DNA of 64,000 nt, taken from GYS-P2D sp964414425 (GTDB lineage: Bacteria > Bacteroidota > Bacteroidia > Chitinophagales > Saprospiraceae). The stretch lies in contig CAYPWL010000017.1 in the NCBI GenBank assembly GCA_964414425.1, positions 3,456-67,455 of the forward strand, in the 5' to 3' direction. Under the pieces are notes generated by a model. The model had not been told where the DNA came from. It searched no databases and saw only the letters and a program-made list of their open reading frames with translations. This document shows positions 1 through 8,386 of the stretch, piece by piece; position 1 is the stretch's first letter, and the number at the start of each line of letters is the position of its first letter. The translations under genes were made by a program, and so were the position numbers.

Positions 1-703
1 TCGCATTCTTCATGAGATCAGATTCTACTGTATGATGAAACCCGCATAGGATTATCACTTTGGCTTCGGGATTATCATTGATGTAAGCAATGATATTGTC
101 GGCTTGTATTTCTTCTCTGCCTTTATCTCCAATTCTTGTTGTGCGTTCATAAGGAAACAGCTTATAACCCCGTGCAAGTGCCATTCTGACTATATTACCC
201 ATTTGTGGTTCTAAGGTATACGTGCCGGTTCTCGGATGATCTAATGGATAGCCGCGATCATGAAGCATGCTATCTACCAACGTACCGTCAGAAAAACTGG
301 AGAGCGTCTCCATTCCAAGATGTGTAAATCCTATATCAGCGAGCTGGTTGATTACATCCAATGCAAACAGCCGATGCTGAGGCTTGACATGATTCTCACT
401 AATGATGACCACTCTTCTATGTTGACTGGCAGCATTAATCACAAACGGGATAGCATCTTGTATACTTAAACCGCCAAGGTCGACCGTATCCACACCCCAT
501 GAGATATCAGTATCGGTATAAGATGTTGCCGCTCTATAGTCTCCGATCAGTGAAGAGAGCAATGCTGCTCGAGACTCATTGATAAGACCCTGTGCAAGAT
601 TACTTTCGATCTGCTAAGAAAACTTAGGAGTATACGGGTGATCTTGAGTTATGTTACTACTATAAATTACTAAGAAGATAATTAGTGTAGATATGGCCTT
701 CAT
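1..703 (-). pseudogene. Secreted Tiki-superfamily-like (ChaN/EreA/TraB-type) protein, amber-interrupted, partial
   Basis: Read on the minus strand, an ATG at 703 opens a signal-peptide-like start (MKAISTLIIFLVIYSSN). It meets an in-frame TAG at 616..614 (codon 30), then stays open in the same frame to the left window edge, so the 3' end is missing. The downstream part contains the string ISENHVKPQHR, an E-x-H motif, then a helix and HLGMETL, and later ILCGFHHTVES. These E..H and H motifs resemble the Tiki/ChaN/erythromycin-esterase superfamily; this assignment is tentative. The stop lies between the signal peptide and the mature protein, so the gene is probably dead, unless the TAG is a sequencing error. 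The next codon is CAG, so a CAG-to-TAG change is plausible. Confidence 0.6.
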
Positions 704-796
704 AGTGCTTATCATATGTGCGTTGTAATCTTAAGTTACGATATAACTATCATCAATATGGGCAGACGAAAATCTATAACAATTCCTTATGAGCAT

Positions 797-823
797 AAAA
801 AAAACCTCGGCGGAGAGCCGAGG
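797..823 (-). terminator. Intrinsic terminator behind ftsZ and the candidate RNA
   Basis: A perfect 7-bp stem (CCTCGGC at 805-811 with GCCGAGG at 817-823) has a 5-nt loop. On the minus strand it is followed by eight T. It lies 317 nt past the ftsZ stop, so the transcript includes a long non-coding tail. Confidence 0.85.
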
Positions 824-945
824 CAACTTTTTAATAAACCAATCTCATAAAAAGGAAAAGATTATAATAAAAAGACGAAATCCATCATTAGCCCATAAAC
901 TTGACATATCGCGATCAACAGAAAATCGCATTGATAATGCCAGGT

Positions 946-1039
946 AATCTTAGTCGCAGCCTTTCCTTAATATGATAGTAGATAAAAAGAGTACGTTTTC
1001 GTCTATCATTAACTGCCGAAGCAGTCTGCGCTAAGATCA
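946..1039 (-). ncRNA. Candidate structured RNA (three-way junction) downstream of ftsZ
   Basis: On the minus strand, 1037-1026 (ATCTTAGCGCAG) pairs with 959-947 (CTGCG, bulged A, CTAAGAT): 12 bp with one bulge, extendable by G-U and U-A. Directly inside is ACTGC-TTCG-GCAGT (1025-1012), a C(UUCG)G tetraloop hairpin. Then ATGATAG (1009-1003) pairs with CTATCAT (978-972). The UUCG loop exists only in the minus-strand transcript, the same strand as the terminator at 797-823. AGACGAAA (1004-997) can alternatively pair with TTTCGTCT (880-873), which precedes a T run. It matches no RNA family I recognise. It may be a processed sRNA or a structured ftsZ 3'-UTR. Confidence 0.5.
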
Positions 1040-1054
1040 GAGTTTAAGTCTTAT

Positions 1055-1111
1055 ATTCAATCCTTATTGAATGTGTAATCGTCTGATAATATGTGAATAT
1101 ACACATATTAT
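1055..1111 (-). other. Two AT-rich hairpins just after the ftsZ stop
   Basis: The stem ATAATATGTG/CACATATTAT (1086-1111, 10 bp) has a 6-nt loop. The stem ATTCAAT/ATTGAAT (1055-1072) has a 4-nt loop. Both begin within 85 nt of the ftsZ stop. Neither has a T run on the minus strand, so they are more likely mRNA 3'-end protection or part of the RNA structure than terminators. The remainder of 704-1139 holds no recognisable gene. Confidence 0.5.
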
Positions 1112-1139
1112 TATTTTTAATATATAAATCACATTTATT

Positions 1140-2597
1140 TTAATCTACATTTTCATGTAGAAAAGAATTATTAGTTTTTTCTAAGGGTCTATCATCATTT
1201 GGACCCACTGTAAATGAAGACAGGCGCTTAGATTCGCGAGCAGCTTGCACATCATCAAGATTTACTCTTCGACGCTTATAAGCGGGCTCATTCTCCATAT
1301 CATTGATCGCTTGAGGACTATCAAAGCTCGGAGCAATAGTATTGCGCATGTAACTTCGACGAGCATCTTCGAGTTTTCTAAAACGCTCCTTCTCCTCATC
1401 AGAAAATGTAGATGGTTGTGACTCTATCGCACCGCCACTGTTATCTGTAGTATAAGAGTTATTGAGTGCTTCTATAGTCTGACGCACATCCTCCTCTTCA
1501 AAATCAAATGTGTGTGTTTCTTCACCTTCGACAGCTCCTACAGATATCCCATTGGACTCAGTCCATTCTTGGGATTCATCGAGGGGCACTCTAACCTTTG
1601 TTTCTTTTGTTTTATTGGCCTCATTAACTGGAGCTTGGGCTCTAAAACCCGTAGCTATCAATGTCACACAGAGTTGTTCGCCGAGACTATCATCGTGACA
1701 GTTGCCCCAGATGATGTTAGTGCCATAGCCAGCTTCCTCCTGTACATAGTCAGTAATCTCAGCAACTTCGTGCATAGTAACCTCTTTCCTACCAGAAGTG
1801 ATATTAAGTAATATATGCTGAGCTCCTCTGATGTCATTATCCTCAAGTAATGGAGAGTTCATCGCCTCATCGATAGCTCTGCGCGCACGATCCTCACCTT
1901 CTGCTAAACCACTACCCATAATCGAGATTCCAGAACCTCTCATGACAGTATTGACATCTTCGAAATCAACATTGATATATCCTGGCACAGTGATGATCTC
2001 GGCGATACCCTTAGCTGCAGTAGTAAGGATATTATCTGCTTGACCAAATGCCTCTGATAACTTCAGATTACCGTGGATTTCACTTAAGCGATCATTAGAT
2101 ATAGTGAGATAAGCATCAACATTGGCTTTTAGCTCTTCGAGTCCCTCTAATGCATACCGCTGACGTCTGTTACCTTCAAATTTGAAAGGTAGCGTTACGA
2201 TCGCAACCGTAAGTATACCCATCTCTTTAGCCGCTTTAGCGACCACTGGTGCAGCACCTGTTCCTGTGCCACCACCCATACCAGCGGTGATGAATACCAT
2301 CTTAGTACCATCATCGAGGAATCTCTTGATATCATCGATAGACTCCATGCAAGCTTGCTTACCTACCTCCGGCTTAGAGCCTGCACCTCGACCGTCAGTC
2401 AAGTTGGGCCCAAGCTGAATCTGTGTTTCCACAGGGCTGTTCTCTAATGCTTGGATATCTGTATTGCACACTGCAAAATCAACACCTGTTATACCTTGTT
2501 TGAACATGCTGGCAACAGCGTTACCGCCACCACCTCCGACACCAATTACCTTAATAATTGATCCATCTCTTTTCTTAAAATCAAACTCCAAGGACAT
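1140..2597 (-). CDS. ftsZ: Cell division GTPase FtsZ
   Basis: Tubulin-like GTPase that polymerises into the cytoplasmic Z ring. Visible: the N-terminal glycine-rich nucleotide loop (GVGGGGGNA, residues ~19-27), the tubulin signature GGGTGTG (108-114), and the T7 catalytic loop NVDFEDV (~209-215). A long disordered Glu/Asp/Ser/Arg-rich linker starts at about residue 330. The extreme C-terminus NNSFLHENVD is of the type used by Bacteroidota rather than the proteobacterial DIPAFLRK. At 485 aa it is longer than E. coli FtsZ because of the linker. It is the last gene of the dcw cluster, 25 nt behind ftsA. Confidence 0.98.
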   Translation of the reverse strand: MSLEFDFKKRDGSIIKVIGVGGGGGNAVASMFKQGITGVDFAVCNTDIQALENSPVETQIQLGPNLTDGRGAGSKPEVGKQACMESIDDIKRFLDDGTKMVFITAGMGGGTGTGAAPVVAKAAKEMGILTVAIVTLPFKFEGNRRQRYALEGLEELKANVDAYLTISNDRLSEIHGNLKLSEAFGQADNILTTAAKGIAEIITVPGYINVDFEDVNTVMRGSGISIMGSGLAEGEDRARRAIDEAMNSPLLEDNDIRGAQHILLNITSGRKEVTMHEVAEITDYVQEEAGYGTNIIWGNCHDDSLGEQLCVTLIATGFRAQAPVNEANKTKETKVRVPLDESQEWTESNGISVGAVEGEETHTFDFEEEDVRQTIEALNNSYTTDNSGGAIESQPSTFSDEEKERFRKLEDARRSYMRNTIAPSFDSPQAINDMENEPAYKRRRVNLDDVQAARESKRLSSFTVGPNDDRPLEKTNNSFLHENVD

Positions 2598-2622
2598 ATT
2601 TCATCATTTTTAATAAAGTCAA

Positions 2623-3951
2623 TTAAAAGTCAGTGTCAGGAGCCGCTTCAAAAAACTCCTTGGTATAGGTAAATATCTTCTTGATCCACTTATTCTCTTG
2701 ATCCCCACCCATTGCCACTGGTGAATCCTCACCATTCAAGACTGCTTCTTCTGTTGTTTCTATCTGTTTTTTGATCTCCTCATTATTAATCGCATGGATT
2801 AAAAGACCAATACCCGTAGCGTATATCGGACTTGCCAACGCACTGCTATAACCGTGAGCTAAGTGCTCGATAGGCTTGCCTTTGCGACAGTTCATCCCAG
2901 TATGATACTCGGCAAGTAGATTGATATGCTTCAACAGGGATCCACCACCTGTGAGCACAAGTCCCGCGATCAGTTTCTTTTCGAAACCAGATCTGCGGAT
3001 CTCCCAAAATACGTAGTCGAATATTTCTTCAACCCTTGCTTGAATGATACGAGCTAAGTTCTTTTCAGAGATCTCTTTGTGCTCGTGACCTCTCAAACCA
3101 GGGATTGTTATAATTCTATTGTCATATATCTCTTCTGCTAATGCAGAACCAAATCTTACTTTGAGTTTTTCGGCTTGATCATGCATCACGGTACATCCTT
3201 CTTGGATATCCTTAGTGATCACATTACCCCCAAATGGGATAACCGCTGTATGGCGTATGATACCATCTTTGAATATGGTAATATCTGTAGTTCCTCCACC
3301 TATGTCGATAAGGGCCACACCTGCTTCTTTCTCCTGATCTGAGAGTACCGCCGACGCTGAGGCAATTGGCTCGAGAGTGATATCAACCACATTGAGTCCC
3401 ACCTTTTCTACACATCGCATGATATTCTTGGATGCAGAGATCTGACCAGTAATGATGTGAAAGTTAGCTTCTAATCGCACACCTGACATACCCACGGGAT
3501 CGATGATATCTCGCTCATCATCCACAGAAAACTCCTGTGGTATAACGTGCAAGATTTTATCACCAGGAGGTAACACTAATCGATACATATCATTAATCAG
3601 CTTGTCGACGTCCTCGACACTAATCTCTGATGTCACATCACTGCGTACTAATAGTCCCCTGTGGTGTAGACTTTTGATATGTTGTCCAGCGATACCTACA
3701 TGGATATCATGAAACTTCATACCAGCATTGCGCTCAGCAATCTCTATAGCATCACTGATCGCCTTAACGGTCTTATCTATATTGGAGACAACTCCACGAG
3801 AGACGCCTTCGGATGCCACCGTACCGACGCCTATGATGTCAATCTTGTCGTACTCGTTTCTACATCCTGCGATAGCACATACCTTAGTCGTACCGATATC
3901 TATCGCTACGACTATGTCCTTAGGATCATATGTAGATTCAGTTTTCATCAT
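2623..3951 (-). CDS. ftsA: Cell division protein FtsA (actin-like Z-ring membrane anchor)
   Basis: Actin-fold ATPase that tethers FtsZ to the membrane. Visible: phosphate-1 motif VAIDIGTTKVCA (~16-27), the 1C-type SHS2 region (~90-165), phosphate-2 VALIDIGGGTTDITIF (~205-220), the adenosine motif LVLTGGGSLL, and a C-terminal amphipathic segment NKWIKKIFTYTKEFFEAA that fits the membrane-targeting helix. The 442-aa length is normal for Bacteroidota. It starts 10 nt after the ftsQ stop and ends 25 nt before ftsZ, so translation is probably coupled along the cluster. Confidence 0.96.
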   Translation of the reverse strand: MMKTESTYDPKDIVVAIDIGTTKVCAIAGCRNEYDKIDIIGVGTVASEGVSRGVVSNIDKTVKAISDAIEIAERNAGMKFHDIHVGIAGQHIKSLHHRGLLVRSDVTSEISVEDVDKLINDMYRLVLPPGDKILHVIPQEFSVDDERDIIDPVGMSGVRLEANFHIITGQISASKNIMRCVEKVGLNVVDITLEPIASASAVLSDQEKEAGVALIDIGGGTTDITIFKDGIIRHTAVIPFGGNVITKDIQEGCTVMHDQAEKLKVRFGSALAEEIYDNRIITIPGLRGHEHKEISEKNLARIIQARVEEIFDYVFWEIRRSGFEKKLIAGLVLTGGGSLLKHINLLAEYHTGMNCRKGKPIEHLAHGYSSALASPIYATGIGLLIHAINNEEIKKQIETTEEAVLNGEDSPVAMGGDQENKWIKKIFTYTKEFFEAAPDTDF

Positions 3952-3961
3952 TTCATCTAAT

Positions 3962-4765
3962 TTATGGCTGTGGTGTCAGTGTGCGTCCTACTACTTGATT
4001 CTTATAGGAGATATCAAGCTCATCATACTTATCCCACATATTATCTTTGGCCATTTGCTTATAAAATCTCTTTAGATTATAGGACAACTTCCTTTCGAGG
4101 TTATCCATATGATCTAATACTATCTTATGTTCTCCGACTTTAGGTATCAACACGATTCGTCCTGATCGCTCAAAATGAATCTGCTCTATTAGTGATCTGA
4201 GGAAATCATCTTTATTGATGACCGATCCCAGTTCATAGGCTTTATTTATCCTATTGTCGTCGTTATCGTTCCAGTTCGGTTGGTATTTGTTGAAGTAACC
4301 TGTTACTATAGGTACTCTGATGGCTCTGTACTGAGATTTGCTGACATATGCACCCGCTTGATCCAGATAAAAGTCGTGACCATTGTCTCCTTTAAATCGC
4401 AGTATCGGTCGCCGTTGCACGATATCTACATGTAGCGTCTGTTGCGCATCGATGTATATCTCGGCATCGTGGACTCTATTATCATCTTTTATAGCCGCTT
4501 CGATCTGTCTGATGTCTAACTTTTTGATCGGTGCAGTCTTGATATTAACTGCCGATATATCGTCTAACACATCAATCATCTCATCCTTAACGATCAAGTC
4601 TCTCATCCCCTCGATGCTATCCACATCGATCTGAATATCTTGTATCGTTTTGTTATTGGTATTTTGGATGGCTATGACCCAAATCACCAAGAGGGCTACG
4701 ATGGCAAGATTCCACGCTATTCGCCCAAATGCGAACATATTAAAATTTTCTTTAATATTAAACAT
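3962..4765 (-). CDS. ftsQ: Cell division protein FtsQ/DivIB-like
   Basis: Bitopic divisome protein. It has a short cytoplasmic N-terminus, one transmembrane helix (~14-34, IAWNLAIVALLVIWVIAIQ) and a periplasmic part that begins with a POTRA-like segment (KLDIRQIEAAIKDDNRVHDAEIYID, split across ~83-107), followed by the FtsQ beta domain (LRFKGDNGHDFYLDQAG). Sequence conservation in this family is low, so the call rests on topology, size (267 aa) and its fixed place between murC and ftsA. Its ATG directly precedes the end of murC (adjacent coordinates). Confidence 0.88.
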   Translation of the reverse strand: MFNIKENFNMFAFGRIAWNLAIVALLVIWVIAIQNTNNKTIQDIQIDVDSIEGMRDLIVKDEMIDVLDDISAVNIKTAPIKKLDIRQIEAAIKDDNRVHDAEIYIDAQQTLHVDIVQRRPILRFKGDNGHDFYLDQAGAYVSKSQYRAIRVPIVTGYFNKYQPNWNDNDDNRINKAYELGSVINKDDFLRSLIEQIHFERSGRIVLIPKVGEHKIVLDHMDNLERKLSYNLKRFYKQMAKDNMWDKYDELDISYKNQVVGRTLTPQP

Positions 4766-6130
4766 TTATTGTAGCATATTCAAGATTTTGGGAATTAGTT
4801 TGCTGATATCACCCGCCCCGAGCATCAATAAGACCTCATAGTCCTGTTTTTTCCATGATTCTGTCCATTCTGACATGCTTAGCATAGATTTATGCTCAAG
4901 CGTCATCAGGTCATAAATCAGAGCCGAAGTGACCCCTTCGACAGGGAGCTCGCGGGCTGGATATATTGGGAGCAATGTGACCTGATCAGCACGATCAAGT
5001 GCTTGTGCAAACTCTATGTGAAAGTCATAAGTGCGCGAAAACAAATGTGGTTGAAAGACAACCGAAAGTCGACTATCAGGGAAGTTATCGCGAGTCGCAT
5101 TAATAGCAGCTGTGATCTCTGTAGGGTGATGCGCATAATCATCTATGATGACCAGTTCATCTGATCGATGCACAATCTCATATCTACGTCTTATTCCGCT
5201 GAAGCTCTGTAAGCCCTTAACCAAGTTCTCATCTACAATACCTATAGACGAAGAAACCGCCAGCGCAGCAGTCGTATTATATAAATTGTGTAATCCTGGA
5301 AGCGTTATCTGACCCTCAGTTCTATCCTTCCCAAAGGTGAAACTCATCACACCACGCTTGCAAGTCATAGACCGGCTGCCATAATCCAGCCCCTCTTGAT
5401 TATAACCAAAACTCCACACCTTAATATCATGCTGCTTAAGTTCATCAATCCAAGTAGAGTCCTCCCAAAAGTCTACAATATCATCACGGACCCACAGACT
5501 ACCACCACTCTGAATCTGTAGTGTGAACTGTCTGAATGAATCTATAAGTGACTGCCGATCGCCATAGATGTCGAGATGATCTGCATCCATAGCTTGGATG
5601 ACAGCAATCGTCGGAAATAGTCTCAGAAACGAGCGGTCGTATTCATCGGCCTCAACGACTACCCAATCATTGCCCGTATGGAGGTAGTTGCTCTCATAGC
5701 CTTTGATAATGCCTCCTACAAATCCGGTCATGGATACTCCTGCGTCATATAATAGATGTGATAGAACTGCACTCGTTGAAGTCTTGCCATGCGTACCAGC
5801 GACAGCAATCACTTGCTGATCAGCCAGTATGATTTTAAGTGCTTCAGACCGCTTATATAATGGTAGCTCATGCGCTCTGCAATAGCTCAGCTCTACATGT
5901 GTCTCGGGTATCGCTGGTGTATAGATCACCATATCGATATCGCCAGTGACATGCCCTATCTGTTCTTCGTTATATATGGTGATACCTTCTGATATCAACT
6001 CTCTGATGAGTGGCGTATTATCCCGATCATAACCAGAGACTGTGACACCATTATGATTGAGATATCGTGCAACAGCACTCATCCCAATGCCACCAATCCC
6101 AATAAAATATGCTGTCTTAATAGAGATCAT
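4766..6130 (-). CDS. murC: UDP-N-acetylmuramate--L-alanine ligase MurC
   Basis: Cytoplasmic ATP-dependent ligase that adds the first amino acid (L-Ala) to UDP-MurNAc in peptidoglycan precursor synthesis. Visible: N-terminal Rossmann motif GIGGIGMS (11-18), the Mur ligase P-loop AGTHGKTST (111-119), VVEADEYDRSFL, and the C-terminal DDYAHHPTEI motif diagnostic of MurC. The 454-aa length is typical. Start ATG at 6130 overlaps the murG stop by 4 nt (ATGA-type), and the gene abuts ftsQ, so it is tightly coupled. Confidence 0.97.
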   Translation of the reverse strand: MISIKTAYFIGIGGIGMSAVARYLNHNGVTVSGYDRDNTPLIRELISEGITIYNEEQIGHVTGDIDMVIYTPAIPETHVELSYCRAHELPLYKRSEALKIILADQQVIAVAGTHGKTSTSAVLSHLLYDAGVSMTGFVGGIIKGYESNYLHTGNDWVVVEADEYDRSFLRLFPTIAVIQAMDADHLDIYGDRQSLIDSFRQFTLQIQSGGSLWVRDDIVDFWEDSTWIDELKQHDIKVWSFGYNQEGLDYGSRSMTCKRGVMSFTFGKDRTEGQITLPGLHNLYNTTAALAVSSSIGIVDENLVKGLQSFSGIRRRYEIVHRSDELVIIDDYAHHPTEITAAINATRDNFPDSRLSVVFQPHLFSRTYDFHIEFAQALDRADQVTLLPIYPARELPVEGVTSALIYDLMTLEHKSMLSMSEWTESWKKQDYEVLLMLGAGDISKLIPKILNMLQ

Positions 6131-7218
6131 CCTTGAGCGAGTTTAATCAGTTCATCAGCAATCAACTCAACAGCCCTCGGATGGGCCATAGCTCCTATAT
6201 TCTGCTCCAGACGAACTCGATGATCATGATCAGCTATCAACTCACTTACTACGTCTAAGAACTCCTCGGCAAACCTCTTGTCTTCTATCATGATCGCAGC
6301 ATCTTGCTCTACGAGTGCCATAGCATTCTTAGTCTGGTGATCCTCTGCAACATTAGGAGATGGAACCAGTATGGTTGCCTTCTGTTGAGCGCATAACTCT
6401 GATACGGATAATGCTCCTGCCCTACTCACTACAATGTCTGCAGCGGCATATGCCATCTTCATGTCATCGATAAATGCCATGATCTGTACATGCGGTAATT
6501 GTGCAGATTGACAAGACTTATACTCCTCTATGTATAACTGCCCACACTGCCAGATGAACTCTACCTTATCAAGAGCCTTGAGCGCCTCATAGTTATCTCT
6601 GATACCTCTATTGAGCGTACGTGCCCCAAGGCTCCCCCCAATGATTAAAACCGTCTTCTTATTAGGATCCAAGTTAAAATGAGCCTTGCCATCTTCTTTG
6701 GATGCCAAGTGTTGCAATTGACTCCTGATTGGATTGCCTGTAAGAAGAGTTTGATCTTTAGGGAAAAATCGCTGAGCCTTATCATAGGCTATAGCTATAC
6801 GACTGACTTTCTTAGCCAAGATCTTATTAGTGATACCAGGATATGAGTTTTGTTCCTGGATCAATGTCGGCGTCTTCATCAATGTAGCCATATACAGTGC
6901 TGCTCCGCTTGCATACCCTCCAAAACCTGCAGCCGCATCTGGATTAAATCGCTTGAGAATAAAATATGCTGACATCAAACTCCAAACCAGCTTAATCGGA
7001 AACAGTAGATTGCGCAAGGTTAACTTGCGTTGTAGACCTGATATCCATAGTCCTTTAATTTCGAATCCAGCTTTTGGCACTTTGGTCATCTCCATTTTGC
7101 CTTGAGCTCCTATGAATAGAATCTCAGCTTGAGGATATCGCCGCTGCACCTCTTGCGCTACTGCTACAGCAGGAAAAATATGTCCACCGGTTCCTCCGCC
7201 ACTAAAAACTATGCGCAT
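6127..7218 (-). CDS. murG: Lipid II synthase MurG
   Basis: Undecaprenyl-PP-MurNAc-pentapeptide GlcNAc transferase (GT28) at the inner face of the membrane; it converts lipid I to lipid II. Visible: the N-terminal G-loop GGTGGHIFPA (8-17), the second glycine loop GGSLGARTLN (~194-203), and the UDP-binding region SRAGALSVSELC with the later EDHQTKNA. The 363-aa length is normal. The start overlaps the ftsW 3' end by 17 nt and the end overlaps murC by 4 nt. Confidence 0.97.
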   Translation of the reverse strand: MRIVFSGGGTGGHIFPAVAVAQEVQRRYPQAEILFIGAQGKMEMTKVPKAGFEIKGLWISGLQRKLTLRNLLFPIKLVWSLMSAYFILKRFNPDAAAGFGGYASGAALYMATLMKTPTLIQEQNSYPGITNKILAKKVSRIAIAYDKAQRFFPKDQTLLTGNPIRSQLQHLASKEDGKAHFNLDPNKKTVLIIGGSLGARTLNRGIRDNYEALKALDKVEFIWQCGQLYIEEYKSCQSAQLPHVQIMAFIDDMKMAYAAADIVVSRAGALSVSELCAQQKATILVPSPNVAEDHQTKNAMALVEQDAAIMIEDKRFAEEFLDVVSELIADHDHRVRLEQNIGAMAHPRAVELIADELIKLAQG

Positions 7219-8383
7219 CTCGGACTTCTATTTCTAATAACTCCATGCGCTTCTCTTCGGCCTCCTCCACATAGCGGCTGACGCTCAAGATGATGCCCAA
7301 GGACATACAAGTAAATATCATCGAGGTGCCACCCATAGAAACGAGAGGCAGCGTCAATCCCGTCACGGGCAAGAGATGCACTGATACTGCAATATTGGCA
7401 AAAGCCTGTATCACCAAGTTCAAACATAGTCCCATCGCCAGTATAGCGCCAAAGGCCTTAGGACATCTCGTCACGATACCGATACATCTTACTAATAACC
7501 AGAGATATAGCCCCAATACAAAAAGAGCGCCCACGATACCGTACTCCTCACAGATGATAGCGTATATAAAATCCGCATAAGGATATGGCAGGTAATTCTT
7601 CTGAAAGCTCTCACCTGGACCCACTCCAAACCAACCTCCATTAGCAATGGCAATCTTAGACTGCTCGATCTGATATCCGCCATCTGTATAGAGATACTCA
7701 TTGATCCGAGAGATCCATGTCTCTATCCTGATCATATCTGGAGCGATGAAACTCAATCCATATATCATGAACATCCCCAGCGCACCGAATAAGAATAAAA
7801 TAAAGATGTACTTCAAGTTGACTCGGCCAATATACATCATGAGCATACATGTCAAAAAGAGTAACGCCGCTGTAGATAAATCTGCAGGTACAATTAATAA
7901 ACAGGTCAGAGAAACTGCAGCAAGCACTGGTAAGAATCCAGTCTTAAAGTCTTTAATAACATCTTGACGCTTAGATAGTGATCGTGCTATAAATATGATT
8001 AAGGTGAGCTTAGCAAGATCTGAGGTCTGGATAGTCTTATCGATCCAAGGGATTGTAATCCATCGACGAGCCTCGTTAATCTCCGTGCCGAAAAATATCG
8101 TCCATACCAGCAAAATCAGCGTAGGCAACAAGAGGTACGGCGCCCACTTAGAGTACTGCATATAATGCAGGTTATAGCATAGATACATGACCACACCCCC
8201 AAGGATGATAAATACGATCTGCTGGATTAAGTAATACTCGGTATTACCATCTCGCTGGCTAAAAGCCATACTCCCCGTAGCACTATACACTGCAAGTATG
8301 GAGAACAGTCCTAATAATCCAACAATAAGCCAGATCACTTTATCGCCACGGAGGCTCTCATATAATTCAGTGATTGTCCTCAT
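7202..8383 (-). CDS. ftsW: SEDS peptidoglycan glycosyltransferase FtsW
   Basis: Polytopic SEDS-family protein that polymerises lipid II at the septum together with the class B PBP. About ten hydrophobic segments are visible. The family signatures are the stretch around DLAKLTLIIFIARSLS, PADLSTAALLFLTCMLMMYIG (the conserved Asp region), and the C-terminal LPLVSMGGTSMIFTC. The length is 393 aa. The choice of FtsW over RodA rests on position between murD and murG and on cognate FtsI in the same cluster. Confidence 0.95.
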   Translation of the reverse strand: MRTITELYESLRGDKVIWLIVGLLGLFSILAVYSATGSMAFSQRDGNTEYYLIQQIVFIILGGVVMYLCYNLHYMQYSKWAPYLLLPTLILLVWTIFFGTEINEARRWITIPWIDKTIQTSDLAKLTLIIFIARSLSKRQDVIKDFKTGFLPVLAAVSLTCLLIVPADLSTAALLFLTCMLMMYIGRVNLKYIFILFLFGALGMFMIYGLSFIAPDMIRIETWISRINEYLYTDGGYQIEQSKIAIANGGWFGVGPGESFQKNYLPYPYADFIYAIICEEYGIVGALFVLGLYLWLLVRCIGIVTRCPKAFGAILAMGLCLNLVIQAFANIAVSVHLLPVTGLTLPLVSMGGTSMIFTCMSLGIILSVSRYVEEAEEKRMELLEIEVRDAHSF

Positions 8384-8386
8384 AAT

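Noticed and set aside
1512..1811. Plus-strand open frames inside ftsZ and other long frames opposite the dcw genes.
   Set aside because: They are antisense shadows of strongly conserved proteins, with no family features of their own.
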